Below, piece by piece: positions 8,341 through 17,540 of a DNA stretch of 64,000 nucleotides. Made by a program: the position numbers and the translations under genes. Position 1 is the stretch's first letter. Each line of letters opens with the position of its first letter. The stretch comes from Marinococcus sp. PL1-022 (GTDB lineage Bacteria > Bacillota > Bacilli > Bacillales > Marinococcaceae). The stretch is taken from positions 1,937,495 to 2,001,494 of the forward strand of contig NZ_JAWXCX010000001.1 of assembly GCF_033845285.1 (NCBI RefSeq). The letters run 5' to 3'. Below the pieces are notes generated by a model. That model did no database searches. It was not told the DNA's origin and saw only the letters and a program-made list of their open reading frames with translations.

Positions 8341-9219
8341 CTATTGATTTGCTTTGCCCGCCCATTCCGCTTCCTTCCATGAACGCTGACGCAGCCGTCC
8401 GGCGACTTTTTCAGCCAGCACAACGACCGCCCATATAAGAAATGAAAGGACTGCAATCGTGCCGCCTGAGCTCAGATCAAAATAATAAGAAATCAGAAAC
8501 CCGGCTATCACGGCTGTTTCCCCGAAAATCACGGCATATACAAACATGCTTTTGAAGGTGGAGGCGACCCGTAGCGCCGCTGCTGCCGGCAGAGTAATTA
8601 AAGCGGAAACGAGCAGTACTCCCAAAATAGAGATGGAAGAAGCAACTATGACCGCCGCGATGCCCGCAAATAATAAATTCACTCTCTGCACGGGGATGCC
8701 GTTTACCGTGGCCTGCTCTTCATCGAAGGCCAAAAATAATAATTCTTTATAAAACAGCACAAACAACAGCAGCGATACGACAGATATAACACCAATCACC
8801 ACTGCGTCTGCAGCATTTACCGTAAGAATGCTTCCAAATAAATAGTTAAACAAATCATTATTAAAGCCATCCGCCAGGGAAATAAATACAACTCCGAGCC
8901 CAATGGCTGAAGCCATTACTACCGGAATAGAAAGCTCCTGAAACGCTTGAAACCTCCGGCGCAGATATTCAATTACAAACGATACGATGAACGTAAATAA
9001 AATACCGGTATAAAGAGGATTCCATTCGCTGAGCCATACCCAGAACGACGCGAGCCAAAGATGAAAAGCGATCCCGGTCAGCGCTGTGTGCGACATCGCA
9101 TCGGCAATCATCGGCGTCTTTCTAACCACCACAAACACGCCTGCAGCCGGAGCGACCACCCCGAGCATGAGCCCGATGATAAGCGCATATCTTAGAAAGT
9201 CAAATTCCAGAAAAACCAT
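8341..9219 (-). CDS. znuB: Zinc ABC transporter permease (first of two)
   Basis: 292 residues, ABC-3 permease family, about eight membrane helices, with the conserved stretch FVVVRKTPMIADAMSHTALT near residue 30. Its ATG overlaps the stop codon of znuC by one base, a sign of translational coupling. The gene is followed after 48 bases by a second permease. Paired permeases are known in manganese systems (MntC/MntD), so manganese transport is the alternative, but zur as the fourth gene favours zinc. Confidence 0.9.
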   Translation of the reverse strand: MVFLEFDFLRYALIIGLMLGVVAPAAGVFVVVRKTPMIADAMSHTALTGIAFHLWLASFWVWLSEWNPLYTGILFTFIVSFVIEYLRRRFQAFQELSIPVVMASAIGLGVVFISLADGFNNDLFNYLFGSILTVNAADAVVIGVISVVSLLLFVLFYKELLFLAFDEEQATVNGIPVQRVNLLFAGIAAVIVASSISILGVLLVSALITLPAAAALRVASTFKSMFVYAVIFGETAVIAGFLISYYFDLSSGGTIAVLSFLIWAVVVLAEKVAGRLRQRSWKEAEWAGKANQ

Positions 9220-9995
9220 CAGGCGCCCCCTGCATGGTGATCGTGCTCGTGATGGATAATATGCACGTCATGTCCATATGTGCCGGCAAGATCACTTTCT
9301 TCAAACTCCCGCGTCGTACCGTGAAAATGAAGCTGCTGATTCAGGCAGGCTACTTTCGTCACGTATTTTGTCATTGCTCCTACATCATGGGTAACCAGGA
9401 TAAGAGTAATCCCCTTTTCCCTGTTCCAGTGGCTCAGCCGCTCATAAAACGCCTGGGCGGAGGAAGCATCCACCCCGACAGTCGGTTCGTCCAGAATGAG
9501 CACCTCAGGATCGCTCACAAGAGCACGTGCAATAAATACCCGCTGCTGCTGTCCTCCGGAAAGCCTTCCCATATTTTTCTTTTTAAAGCCGAGCATATCC
9601 ACCTGCTCGAGCGCTTCATGAATGCGCTGCCTGTCTTTACGGTTCAAAAACCGGAGCAGGCCCTTTTTGCCGTACAGCCCCATAGCTACGACTTCATATA
9701 CCGTTACCGGAAATCCAGCATTGAAACGATTTGCTTTTTGGGAAACATAGCCAATCTTCGGCCATTGGTGAAATTGGCGCACCGGCGTCCCAAACCAGCG
9801 CACTTCTCCTTTATAATGCTTGTGCAGGCCTAAAAGAATCCGGACGAGCGTGGATTTTCCCGACCCGTTCGGACCGACCAGACCTACAAAATCTCCGTAG
9901 TTTATCTTCATATTGACATCGTCAAGCACGAGCTCTGACTCGTAGCGAAACGAAAGATGATTCACTTCAAGCAGCGTATTCGTTGAATCTTCCAC
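9219..9995 (-). CDS. znuC: Zinc ABC transporter ATP-binding protein
   Basis: 258 residues. Walker A GPNGSGKST (near residue 41), Q-loop, signature LSGGQQQR, Walker B VLILDEP and switch His in VTHD are all present. The C-terminus is rich in His (HDVHIIHHEHDHHAGG), a common metal-sensing or metal-storing feature in zinc transport ATPases. First gene of the operon znuC-znuB-znuB-zur. No gene for a ZnuA-type metal-binding lipoprotein lies in the operon or elsewhere in the window. Confidence 0.93.
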   Translation of the reverse strand: MEDSTNTLLEVNHLSFRYESELVLDDVNMKINYGDFVGLVGPNGSGKSTLVRILLGLHKHYKGEVRWFGTPVRQFHQWPKIGYVSQKANRFNAGFPVTVYEVVAMGLYGKKGLLRFLNRKDRQRIHEALEQVDMLGFKKKNMGRLSGGQQQRVFIARALVSDPEVLILDEPTVGVDASSAQAFYERLSHWNREKGITLILVTHDVGAMTKYVTKVACLNQQLHFHGTTREFEESDLAGTYGHDVHIIHHEHDHHAGGA

Positions 9996-10021
9996 CAGGA
10001 AGCCTCCTTCTTTCCAAAAAC

Positions 10022-10042
10022 AATTAAGAATCGTTACGATTT
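10022..10042 (-). promoter_or_regulatory. Candidate Zur operator
   Basis: Read on the minus strand, the site begins AAATCGTAA, the exact half of the Bacillus Zur box AAATCGTAATNATTACGATTT; the second half is degenerate (about 15 of 20 defined bases match in all). It includes a perfect 13-base palindrome at 10029-10041. It lies just downstream of the operon -10 element, where bound Zur would block transcription. Confidence 0.6.
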
Positions 10043-10054
10043 ATCGATAGGAAA

Positions 10055-10083
10055 AGTATACAAAACCTTTTTGCTTCTGTAAA
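10055..10083 (-). promoter_or_regulatory. Promoter of the zinc operon
   Basis: TTTACA (10078-10083), 17-base spacer, TATACT (10055-10060) on the minus strand, 60 bases upstream of znuC. Good sigma-A match. Confidence 0.8.
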
Positions 10084-10187
10084 TCTTCTTTGCTTAATCG
10101 TGTATACAATTCATGGTTATTCTTTGTATGATAGTTAGTAGTAAAGCAGGTCAACGAAATCAAATCCAATTCTAAGGAATGATGAAG

Positions 10188-11765
10188 ATGTTTCAAGCGA
10201 AAGAAAAAGTCGCCGTTATTGATATAGGCTCCAACTCGATCCGGCTCGTAATTAATGAGGTCGACGAAAAACGGGGATACCGCGAGCTTCATAATTTAAA
10301 AACCGTTGCCCGCCTGAGCAATCATATTGACGATCAGAATGCGCTTACCCAGGAAGGACAAAATATTCTGCTGCATACCCTTCAGCAGTTTGAAGAAGTT
10401 CTCCGCTTTCACGACGTTCAGACTACTCATGCCGTGGCCACCGCAGCTGTGCGTGGTGCCTCCAACCGCGAAGAAGTTCTCCAGTATATTGAAGAACACA
10501 TCGATTTTCCCATCCGTGTTCTTTCCGGCGAGGAAGAAGCCTCCTACGGGTATCTTGCGGTAGTGAATTCGACCAGCCTGTCTGAAGGCATCACAATTGA
10601 TATCGGGGGCGGCAGTACAGAGGTAACCATGTTTAAAAACAGGGAACTCGTGCGCACCCACAGCTTTCCTTTCGGCGCCCTGACATTAAAGCAGAAGTTT
10701 CTTCCAGACGATGACAAAATTACCTCCAGCAACCTGAAGCAGATGAATAAATGGATTGAAAAACAATTTCAAAAAGTGTCCTGGCTGAAGGAAGAAGGGG
10801 AAAATCTTCCGGTTGTCGGTATCGGCGGTAGCTCCCGGAATATGGTTCTGGTTCACCAGTCTTCCATCAACTACCCTCTTGCCGGCCTGCATCAGTATTC
10901 CATGACCGGTGACGATATTGCCGAAACGATGGAGCTGCTTGAAAAATCGAGCTTATCCGAACGGGAAAATATCGAAGGGCTTTCCAAAGACCGGGCGGAC
11001 GTTATTATTCCGGCTGTCCGGATCATTTCCCAGCTTTATAAACATATCGATGCCTCCTACTATTTGATCAGCAATAAGGGCCTTCGCGACGGACTGCTGT
11101 TTGAAGAGCTGCTCCGGGATAAAATGTACCCTCATTTTCCGGACGTAATCGAGGAAAGCTTTTATCAGCTGAACCGGGAGTTTGAGATTAACCCGGATTA
11201 CGTGGATGAAGTTGGGAACATTGCTTCTTCGATGTATAACAGCCTTGAGCCCTATATTCCAAAATCATACCTGCATGAAGATAACCAACGCCTGCTGAAC
11301 CGTGCAGCCCAGGTTCTTTATATCGGGGAATACATCAGCTCCGAGGCAAGCAGCCAGCATACCTTTTACATTTTGACCAACCGTTCCATCGACGGGATTA
11401 CGCATGAGGAACGGATCGCCATGTCACTGGTCTCTTCCTTTAAATCTAAATCGATGTTCAAACAGTTTGTGAAACCGTTCCGGCCGTATATGCAGAAAAA
11501 CAGCTTGAAGCGTCTCGAATTTCTCGGAAGTATTTTAAAGTTCTCGTACTCACTCAACCGCACGCGCCGCAATATCGTTTCCGGGCTCGGCGTTGAAAGG
11601 AACGGCAAAGAGCTTCATTTCCATATATACTGCCGCGAGGGCATGAATTCCACCTTTGAAGAAGCCAAAGCTGATAAGTATAAAAAACATCTGGAAAAAA
11701 TGATTAACCGCGAGATCGTGCTTCATTTCCACGAACAGTCGCCGGTTTCTGCTTTTTCCAGCTGA
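10188..11765 (+). CDS. ppx: Exopolyphosphatase, Ppx/GppA family
   Basis: About 525 residues, the size of full-length Ppx. It removes terminal phosphates from polyphosphate, or the gamma/5' phosphate of pppGpp. The N-terminal actin-like fold has VAVIDIGSNSIRLVI (near residue 10) and the phosphate loop IDIGGGSTEV (near 138); the C-terminal part is an HD-like helical domain. ATG codons occur at 10179, 10182 and 10188. AAGGA ends at 10178, so 10188 has the best spacing. It is followed 96 bases later by ppk, giving opposite activities in one unit. Confidence 0.9.
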   Translation: MFQAKEKVAVIDIGSNSIRLVINEVDEKRGYRELHNLKTVARLSNHIDDQNALTQEGQNILLHTLQQFEEVLRFHDVQTTHAVATAAVRGASNREEVLQYIEEHIDFPIRVLSGEEEASYGYLAVVNSTSLSEGITIDIGGGSTEVTMFKNRELVRTHSFPFGALTLKQKFLPDDDKITSSNLKQMNKWIEKQFQKVSWLKEEGENLPVVGIGGSSRNMVLVHQSSINYPLAGLHQYSMTGDDIAETMELLEKSSLSERENIEGLSKDRADVIIPAVRIISQLYKHIDASYYLISNKGLRDGLLFEELLRDKMYPHFPDVIEESFYQLNREFEINPDYVDEVGNIASSMYNSLEPYIPKSYLHEDNQRLLNRAAQVLYIGEYISSEASSQHTFYILTNRSIDGITHEERIAMSLVSSFKSKSMFKQFVKPFRPYMQKNSLKRLEFLGSILKFSYSLNRTRRNIVSGLGVERNGKELHFHIYCREGMNSTFEEAKADKYKKHLEKMINREIVLHFHEQSPVSAFSS

Positions 11766-11861
11766 ACAATGCTTTTTTCGTGAATCTTTACATGCACTTA
11801 ACATTTCGTTGATACAATTGGCCCAGGAGTGACCAGGGTGTAAAGAAAGGCGGATTCTACC

Positions 11862-13970
11862 ATGACCGAAACGACTCAGACACATATTGACCTTGAAAAT
11901 CCAGCATACTATAACAACCGTGAGATCAGCTGGCTTGCATTTAATGAGCGGGTGCTCGAGGAGGCGCTTGATGAGACCAACCCGCTCCTTGAACGCCTGC
12001 GGTTTTTAGGTATCTTCAGCTCCAATCTGGACGAATTTTTCATGGTCCGGGTGGCGGGGTTAAAAGACCAGGTGAAAGCAGGATTTAATAAGCCGGAAAA
12101 CAAAGCCGGACTTACGCCGAAGCAGCAGCTCTCAGCCATCACCAAAAAAAATTCAGAGCTCGTGCGGCTGCAGGATCATTTTTTTACGGAAACGGCTGTT
12201 CCGCTGTTATCCTCGGAAAATATTCGTTTTCTTTCGACGCTTGAATTAAACAGCGACCAGTATAAATATGTCCAGGAGTATTTCATGTCCAATATTATGC
12301 CGGTGCTGACCCCAATGGCTGTGGATGCCTATCGTCCGTTTCCCATGCTTTTAAACAAGTCCCTGAACCTGGCCGTCCGGCTGCAGAAGGACGCTGGGGA
12401 TGAAAAAGAGAGCATCGCCATTGTACAGGTGCCCGGGGTGCTCCCCCGCTTCCTTATGCTTCCGTCATCCGACGGCAGCCGGGAGTATATTCTCCTTGAA
12501 CAGGTGCTCGCGGAATTTATCCATATGCTTTTCAAAGGGTTTACTGTCGTAAGTGCTTCTCCGTTCCGGATCACCCGGAATGCGGATTTAACCATTCATG
12601 AGGAAGGTGCCCGCGATCTGCTCCGGGAAATTGAAAAGGAATTAAAAAAACGTAAATGGGGAGCCGCCGTTCGTCTGGAATGCCAGCACGGCATGATGGA
12701 TGACTATATTCTCGAGTTTCTGCTTGAAGCCCTCGAGGTTCATCCGGATGACGTGTATACACTGAAGGGGCCGATTGATTTAACCTTTTTATTTCCGCTC
12801 TGCGATGAACTCGCGCCGGAATGGGAGCATCTTGTGTACGAAACGCTTATTCCCCAGCCACCGGAGGATTTGATTGCCGAGGCCGATGTGTTTGACGCTG
12901 CTGACGACCGTGATATTTTGCTGCATCACCCTTACGAATCGTTCCAGCCTGTGATCGACTTTATTTCCACAGCTGCCGACGATCCGGACGTTTTAGCCAT
13001 AAAGCAGACCCTCTACCGGGTCAGTGGAGACTCCCCCATCATTGCTGCACTGGCAAGAGCTGCAGAGCAGGGTAAACAGGTGACGGTTCTTGTGGAGCTG
13101 AAGGCCCGCTTTGATGAAGAAAATAATATTCAATGGGCAAAAACCCTCGAGAAATCCGGGGTGCATGTCATTTATGGCATTACGTCGCTGAAAACCCACA
13201 GTAAAATTGTACTGGTTGTCAAGAAGACAGCAGGAGGCATCAAGCGGTATGTACACCTTGGTACCGGCAACTATAACGATTCCACCGCTAAAGTGTATAC
13301 CGATATGGGAATGATTACGACCCGCCCCTCCTTCGGTGAAGATGCCACTAACTTTTTCAATCATTTAAGCGGCTTTTCCCAGCAGCCGTCCTGGAATGAA
13401 ATCAGCACTTCTCCGGACGGTATACGCGATGAACTCCTCCACCTGATCCAGCAGGAAATTGACTGCCACAAGCGGAATGGGAGCGGCCACATCATCGCCA
13501 AAATGAATTCGTTAACAGATAAAGAGCTCATTATTAAACTGTATGAAGCCTCTCAGGCCGGTGTCCGCATTGAACTCATTGTGCGCGGTATCTGCTGCCT
13601 GAAGCCAGGCATTCCCGGAGTAAGCGAAAGCATCACCGTGCGAAGCATCGTCGGTCGTTTCCTAGAGCATACCCGTATCTTTTACTTTGCCAACAACGGC
13701 CGTGATGACTATTATTTGTCCTCGGCTGACTGGATGACAAGAAACATGGAAAAACGAATCGAAATTATGTTTCCCGTCTACGAACCCATTTTAAAAAAGC
13801 GGCTCCACGCTATTTTACAGCTGATTCTGCAGGACAATGTGAAGGCACGGGAGCAGGACAGCAGCGGCTATTATCATTACGTCGAGCCTGCGGCCGGAGA
13901 GCCCGCCGTTAACAGCCAGCTGGTGTTGTTTGAATGGGCATCGAGATTTCTTGATATGAATAACGAATAA
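11862..13970 (+). CDS. ppk: Polyphosphate kinase 1
   Basis: 702 residues, normal length for PPK1, which makes polyphosphate from ATP at the membrane. The N-terminal opening NREISWLAFNERVLEEA, the central head domain and two phospholipase-D-like C-terminal domains are present. The autophosphorylated His lies in THSKIVLVVKK (near residue 443) and the second conserved His in LEHTRIFYF (near 600). The start has AAAGGCGG eight bases ahead. Downstream of ppx and closed by a terminator. Polyphosphate may serve stress tolerance and phosphate storage, in keeping with the Na/Pi symporter nearby. Confidence 0.96.
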   Translation: MTETTQTHIDLENPAYYNNREISWLAFNERVLEEALDETNPLLERLRFLGIFSSNLDEFFMVRVAGLKDQVKAGFNKPENKAGLTPKQQLSAITKKNSELVRLQDHFFTETAVPLLSSENIRFLSTLELNSDQYKYVQEYFMSNIMPVLTPMAVDAYRPFPMLLNKSLNLAVRLQKDAGDEKESIAIVQVPGVLPRFLMLPSSDGSREYILLEQVLAEFIHMLFKGFTVVSASPFRITRNADLTIHEEGARDLLREIEKELKKRKWGAAVRLECQHGMMDDYILEFLLEALEVHPDDVYTLKGPIDLTFLFPLCDELAPEWEHLVYETLIPQPPEDLIAEADVFDAADDRDILLHHPYESFQPVIDFISTAADDPDVLAIKQTLYRVSGDSPIIAALARAAEQGKQVTVLVELKARFDEENNIQWAKTLEKSGVHVIYGITSLKTHSKIVLVVKKTAGGIKRYVHLGTGNYNDSTAKVYTDMGMITTRPSFGEDATNFFNHLSGFSQQPSWNEISTSPDGIRDELLHLIQQEIDCHKRNGSGHIIAKMNSLTDKELIIKLYEASQAGVRIELIVRGICCLKPGIPGVSESITVRSIVGRFLEHTRIFYFANNGRDDYYLSSADWMTRNMEKRIEIMFPVYEPILKKRLHAILQLILQDNVKAREQDSSGYYHYVEPAAGEPAVNSQLVLFEWASRFLDMNNE

Positions 13971-13973
13971 AAC

Positions 13974-14014
13974 AAGCACGCCCTGCACATAGGATTCATG
14001 CGGGGCGTGCTTTT
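13974..14014 (+). terminator. Terminator after ppk
   Basis: Stem AAGCACGCCC...GGGGCGTGCTT with an inner TGCA/TGC extension, then four T, starting five bases past the ppk stop codon. Confidence 0.85.
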
Positions 14015-14052
14015 ATCATCTTTATACGGAAATACTTTGTTTTTGCATCTGC

Positions 14053-14084
14053 AAAAAAAGCATGAACGCGTCACACATTCATGC
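14053..14084 (-). terminator. Terminator after nfo
   Basis: Stem GCATGAA/TTCATGC (14060-14066 with 14078-14084) followed on the minus strand by seven T. Confidence 0.85.
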
Positions 14085-14093
14085 AATTGACAT

Positions 14094-14996
14094 TTATACT
14101 TCGGCCGGCATTAATTCGTCCCGCCAGTTCGCCTTCCATTCTTTTTGTCTGAGCATCGCAATTTCATGCTTGTACGGTGGTTTTTTGTTTTTCTTGTCCG
14201 TGCCTACATAAGGTGTTTCCAGTATTTTAGGCACAGAAGCAAACGCCTCGTGGTGCACAATTTCTGCCAGCGTGTTATAGCCGATATAGCCGTAGCCAAT
14301 ATTTTCGTGACGGTCTTTGCCTGCCCCGCGTTCGTTTTTGCTGTCGTTAATATGAAGCACCTTCAGCCGGTCGAGCCCGACATAATGGTCGAATGATTCC
14401 AGAACGCCGTCCAGGTTCCCCACAATATCGTAGCCCGCATCATGCGTGTGGCATGTATCAAAGCAGACACTCAGTTTATCATTGTGAGTCACTCCACTGA
14501 TAATCTCCGAGAGCTCTTCAAAGCTTATTCCGCATTCCGATCCTTTTCCCGCCATTGTTTCAAGCGCGATCTGAACCTTCTGGTCCGGGTGAATGACTTC
14601 ATTTAAGCCTTCAATAATTTTCTTAATGCCCGCTTCTGTTCCGGCGCCGACGTGCGCGCCCGGGTGAAGAACAATCTGCTTTGCCCCAAGGGACTCGGAT
14701 CTGCTGATTTCATTGCGCAGAAAATCGACGCCCAGCTGAAATGTTTCCGGTTTGGTCGTATTGCCGATATTGATAATATACGGCGCATGGACCACTACCT
14801 CTTCGATGCCGTTTTCTTTCATGTGGGCGTGCCCGTCTTCGATATTTAATTCTTCGATAGGCTTACGCCGGGTATTCTGCGGCGCTCCTGTATAGATCAT
14901 CATCGCTGTCGCTCCGTATGAAGCCGCTTCTTCGCTTGAACCAAGAAGCATTTTCTTTCCGTTCATGGATACGTGTGAGCCTAAAAGCACAGTCAT
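14094..14996 (-). CDS. nfo: Endonuclease IV (AP endonuclease)
   Basis: 300 residues. A TIM-barrel zinc enzyme that cuts abasic sites in base-excision repair. Family motifs seen: [12 protein letters not shown] at the start, [33 protein letters not shown] and [20 protein letters not shown], which supply the three-metal site. The ATG at 14996 is taken as the start, but GAGG is only two bases ahead. A GTG at 14990 has better spacing and would give an N-terminus closer to the Bacillus subtilis protein. It lies nine to twelve bases after cshB and is likely co-transcribed with it, as in the yqfR-yqfS pair. Confidence 0.95.
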   Translation of the reverse strand: MTVLLGSHVSMNGKKMLLGSSEEAASYGATAMMIYTGAPQNTRRKPIEELNIEDGHAHMKENGIEEVVVHAPYIINIGNTTKPETFQLGVDFLRNEISRSESLGAKQIVLHPGAHVGAGTEAGIKKIIEGLNEVIHPDQKVQIALETMAGKGSECGISFEELSEIISGVTHNDKLSVCFDTCHTHDAGYDIVGNLDGVLESFDHYVGLDRLKVLHINDSKNERGAGKDRHENIGYGYIGYNTLAEIVHHEAFASVPKILETPYVGTDKKNKKPPYKHEIAMLRQKEWKANWRDELMPAEV

Positions 14997-15007
14997 CACC
15001 TCAATTA

Positions 15008-16309
15008 TTATTTTCGTTTGTGCCGGCGGGAGGCCGTCTGGTCTGCCATCGCTTTTTTCTTGTAGCCCGGCTTCACTTTTTTCGGCTTTTTCACCGGCAT
15101 GGAATCAGCAGGAGCAGGTGCGGGCTTTCGCTTCGTCTGTTTGGAGGCAAACAGCGGTTTGGACAGTTCGGTCCATGCTCCTTTACGAAAGTCCATGAAC
15201 GTAAAGCGGATACCCTGCTTCTGAAGAGAAAGAACGGCTTTGCGGTCTTCTTCTCCCATCAGAGTATAAGACTCCCCTGTCAGTCCGGCTCTTCCCGCAC
15301 GGCCCGTCCGGTGAATAAAGTATTCCAATTCCTTCGGCAGGCTGTAGTTAATAATGTGCGAAATGCCCGGAATATCCATGCCACGGGCAGCAAGATCGGT
15401 AGCTACCAGATACTGGACCTCAAGATTCTGAATCCGTTTCATAACCTGTTTGCGCTGCCGCGAAGGCAGACCGCCATGCAGAACCTCTACCGGATATTGT
15501 TTTTTAAACATCTCTCCGGCCAGTTCATCCGCTTCGTCCTTTGTGCTTGCGAATATGATGGCGAGAAACGGCTGCAGCCGGTCCACAAGATCCATCGTCA
15601 CATCAAGACGGCTGCGGTGCCTGAGAGCGATACCGTAGTGCGTCATTTCTTTCGGCGTCGCATGCTCCGGCTTTACGTGCACATGCTTGGGATTGTTCAT
15701 ATATTTTCTTAAGAAGGGCTGCAGGCTCTCCGGTACTGTGGCAGAGAATACCATCATCTGCAGGTTATCTGCCATTTTGCCGGCCACCGGATCAATTTCT
15801 TCCAGAAAGCCCATATCAAGCATCTGGTCCGCTTCATCAATGACGAGCATGCTGACTGTGTGTACATTGATAACATTTTCTCCTACCATGTCCTTCAGGC
15901 GGCCCGGTGTAGCTACAATAATATGAGGCGGGTTGCGGAGCTGTTCCATTACTCTTGAACGGTCCGTCCCCCCGGACACCTGCTTGGCACGTACCGAAGA
16001 CGTTTCATCTTCCTCCGTAAGTTCCTTCAGGACACCGAAAATCTGGCCGGCAAGCTCCCGGGTAGGGGCTGTTATGACTGCCTGCACCTCCGCTTTGGAG
16101 GTGTCTATTCTGCTAAGGATCGGCAGCAGATACGCAAGCGTCTTGCCTGAACCGGTCTGCGACTGGCCGATAACATCCTTTCCGTTAATCGCAGAAGGGA
16201 TCAGCCGTTCCTGAATATCCGTTGGTTTTTGAATTCGTTTTTTATCCAGCAGCCTGAGGGCGTATGCCGGAATATTGTATTGTTTAAAGCGATTTTCCAC
16301 GCTGTTCAC
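15008..16309 (-). CDS. cshB: DEAD-box RNA helicase
   Basis: 433 residues. Both RecA-like domains are complete: Q motif, SQTGSGKT (motif I), PTRELA (Ia), VIDEAD (II), SAT (III) in the first ~205 residues, and DLAARGMD (V) and HRTGRAGR (VI) in the second. The tail after ~385 is a basic Lys/Arg/Pro extension typical of CshB, which takes part in cold adaptation and RNA turnover. The chosen start is GTG; a second GTG three codons later is also possible. It precedes nfo, as in Bacillus subtilis. Confidence 0.93.
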   Translation of the reverse strand: MNSVENRFKQYNIPAYALRLLDKKRIQKPTDIQERLIPSAINGKDVIGQSQTGSGKTLAYLLPILSRIDTSKAEVQAVITAPTRELAGQIFGVLKELTEEDETSSVRAKQVSGGTDRSRVMEQLRNPPHIIVATPGRLKDMVGENVINVHTVSMLVIDEADQMLDMGFLEEIDPVAGKMADNLQMMVFSATVPESLQPFLRKYMNNPKHVHVKPEHATPKEMTHYGIALRHRSRLDVTMDLVDRLQPFLAIIFASTKDEADELAGEMFKKQYPVEVLHGGLPSRQRKQVMKRIQNLEVQYLVATDLAARGMDIPGISHIINYSLPKELEYFIHRTGRAGRAGLTGESYTLMGEEDRKAVLSLQKQGIRFTFMDFRKGAWTELSKPLFASKQTKRKPAPAPADSMPVKKPKKVKPGYKKKAMADQTASRRHKRK

Positions 16310-16408
16310 CTAACTCTCTTTTCATTTACGCATTTTTTGCATCTCCATATTTTATCATAGTTAAAATAGAAACCATAGCTTCTCCGCTGCTTCTGTTCAC
16401 AAAATATT

Positions 16409-16437
16409 AAAGGACTGCATTCAGCCAGCCGTCCTTT
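16409..16437. other. Orphan terminator-like hairpin between cshB and ispH
   Basis: AAAGGAC (16409-16415) pairs with GTCCTTT (16431-16437), followed on the plus strand by CTTTT. No gene runs into it from either side, since cshB and ispH diverge here. Confidence 0.5.
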
Positions 16438-16438
16438 C

Positions 16439-16467
16439 TTTTCAACCAGGCACTTAGGTAGTATAAT
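16439..16467 (+). promoter_or_regulatory. Probable ispH promoter
   Basis: TTTTCA (16439-16444), 17 bases, perfect TATAAT (16462-16467), 90 bases upstream of the ispH start. Confidence 0.65.
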
Positions 16468-16557
16468 GAATCCAGAATCGTTTTACATGACTGCATACGT
16501 AAAGTCAGCGCGTACACGCAAGACCTCACGGTTCAAATTATGAAACAGGAGGCCTTT

Positions 16558-17502
16558 ATGGAAGTAACGAAAATTTCACCACGTGGATACTGCTACGGCG
16601 TTGTCGATGCGATGGTAATGGCGAAAAAAGCCGCCGGTAACCAGGAGCTTCCGCGCCCAATCTATATTTTAGGCATGATCGTACACAACAAGCACGTGAC
16701 TGACGCATTTGAAGAAGAAGGGGTCATATCCCTCGACGGGCCCAACCGGCTTGAAATACTCCGGCAGGTGGATAAAGGCACAGTCGTATTTACAGCTCAC
16801 GGCGTTTCTCCGGAAGTACGCGAGCTTGCCGAAGAAAAAGGACTGACGACCATTGATGCCACCTGCCCCGATGTTACCGTCACCCACGACTTAATACGGC
16901 AAAAGCGGGATCAGGGCTATGAGTTTATCTATGTCGGCAAAAAAGGGCATCCGGAGCCGGAAGGCGCTGTCGGTGTCGCTCCGGACATTGTGCATTTAGT
17001 GGAAACGCTCGATGATCTTGAAAGCTTAAACATTCGGTCGGAACGGATTATTATGACTAACCAGACGACCATGAGCCAGTGGGACGTATCCGACATTATG
17101 GACCGGGCGAGAGAAATTTATCCACACGCAGAGGTGCACAATGAAATCTGTAATGCCACCCAGGTCCGCCAGGAAGCGGTAGCTGAACAGGCGAAGGATG
17201 TAGATCTTGTGCTCGTTGTCGGCGATCCGAAAAGCAACAACTCCAACCGGCTGGCCCAGGTGTCCGAGCAGGTGGCAGGTACCACAGCGTACCGGATCAG
17301 CAACTTAACCGAGCTGGATTTAAGCTGGCTTGAAAATGTTAACTCTGTAGGGGTTACAGCAGGTGCCTCCACGCCGACATTAATCACAAAGGAAGTCATC
17401 CTGTTTATCGACCAGTACGATCCAAACGATTCATCCACATGGGACACTGAGTCTCATATTGATAAATCAAAAATTCTTCCAAAAATCAAAGCAAAATCAT
17501 AA
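16558..17502 (+). CDS. ispH: 4-hydroxy-3-methylbut-2-enyl diphosphate reductase
   Basis: 314 residues from the ATG at 16558, which has AGGAGG five bases ahead; an in-frame ATG 18 bases upstream overlaps nothing useful. IspH makes IPP and DMAPP in the last step of the MEP pathway using a 4Fe-4S cluster. The three cluster cysteines lie in RGYCYGV (residue ~12), DATCPDV (~102) and EICNATQ (~198). [28 protein letters not shown] and [11 protein letters not shown] are the conserved substrate-binding segments. A single-gene unit convergent with the nif3-like gene. Confidence 0.97.
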   Translation: MEVTKISPRGYCYGVVDAMVMAKKAAGNQELPRPIYILGMIVHNKHVTDAFEEEGVISLDGPNRLEILRQVDKGTVVFTAHGVSPEVRELAEEKGLTTIDATCPDVTVTHDLIRQKRDQGYEFIYVGKKGHPEPEGAVGVAPDIVHLVETLDDLESLNIRSERIIMTNQTTMSQWDVSDIMDRAREIYPHAEVHNEICNATQVRQEAVAEQAKDVDLVLVVGDPKSNNSNRLAQVSEQVAGTTAYRISNLTELDLSWLENVNSVGVTAGASTPTLITKEVILFIDQYDPNDSSTWDTESHIDKSKILPKIKAKS

Positions 17503-17537
17503 AAAAATCCCTCCGCTTGAGCGCGGAGGGATTTTTT
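17502..17537. terminator. Two-way terminator between ispH and the Nif3-like gene
   Basis: Perfect 15-bp stem (17502-17516 with 17523-17537), 6-base loop, A run before and T run after, so it works on both strands. Confidence 0.92.
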
Positions 17538-17540
17538 CTA

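Noticed and set aside
8341-9219. Recent tandem duplication of the permease gene
   Set aside because: The two permeases share family motifs but differ along most of their length, so the duplication is old.
14918-15712. Long open frame on the plus strand opposite nfo and cshB
   Set aside because: Shadow of two well-supported genes; rich in Phe, Arg and His as expected from reverse-strand reading.
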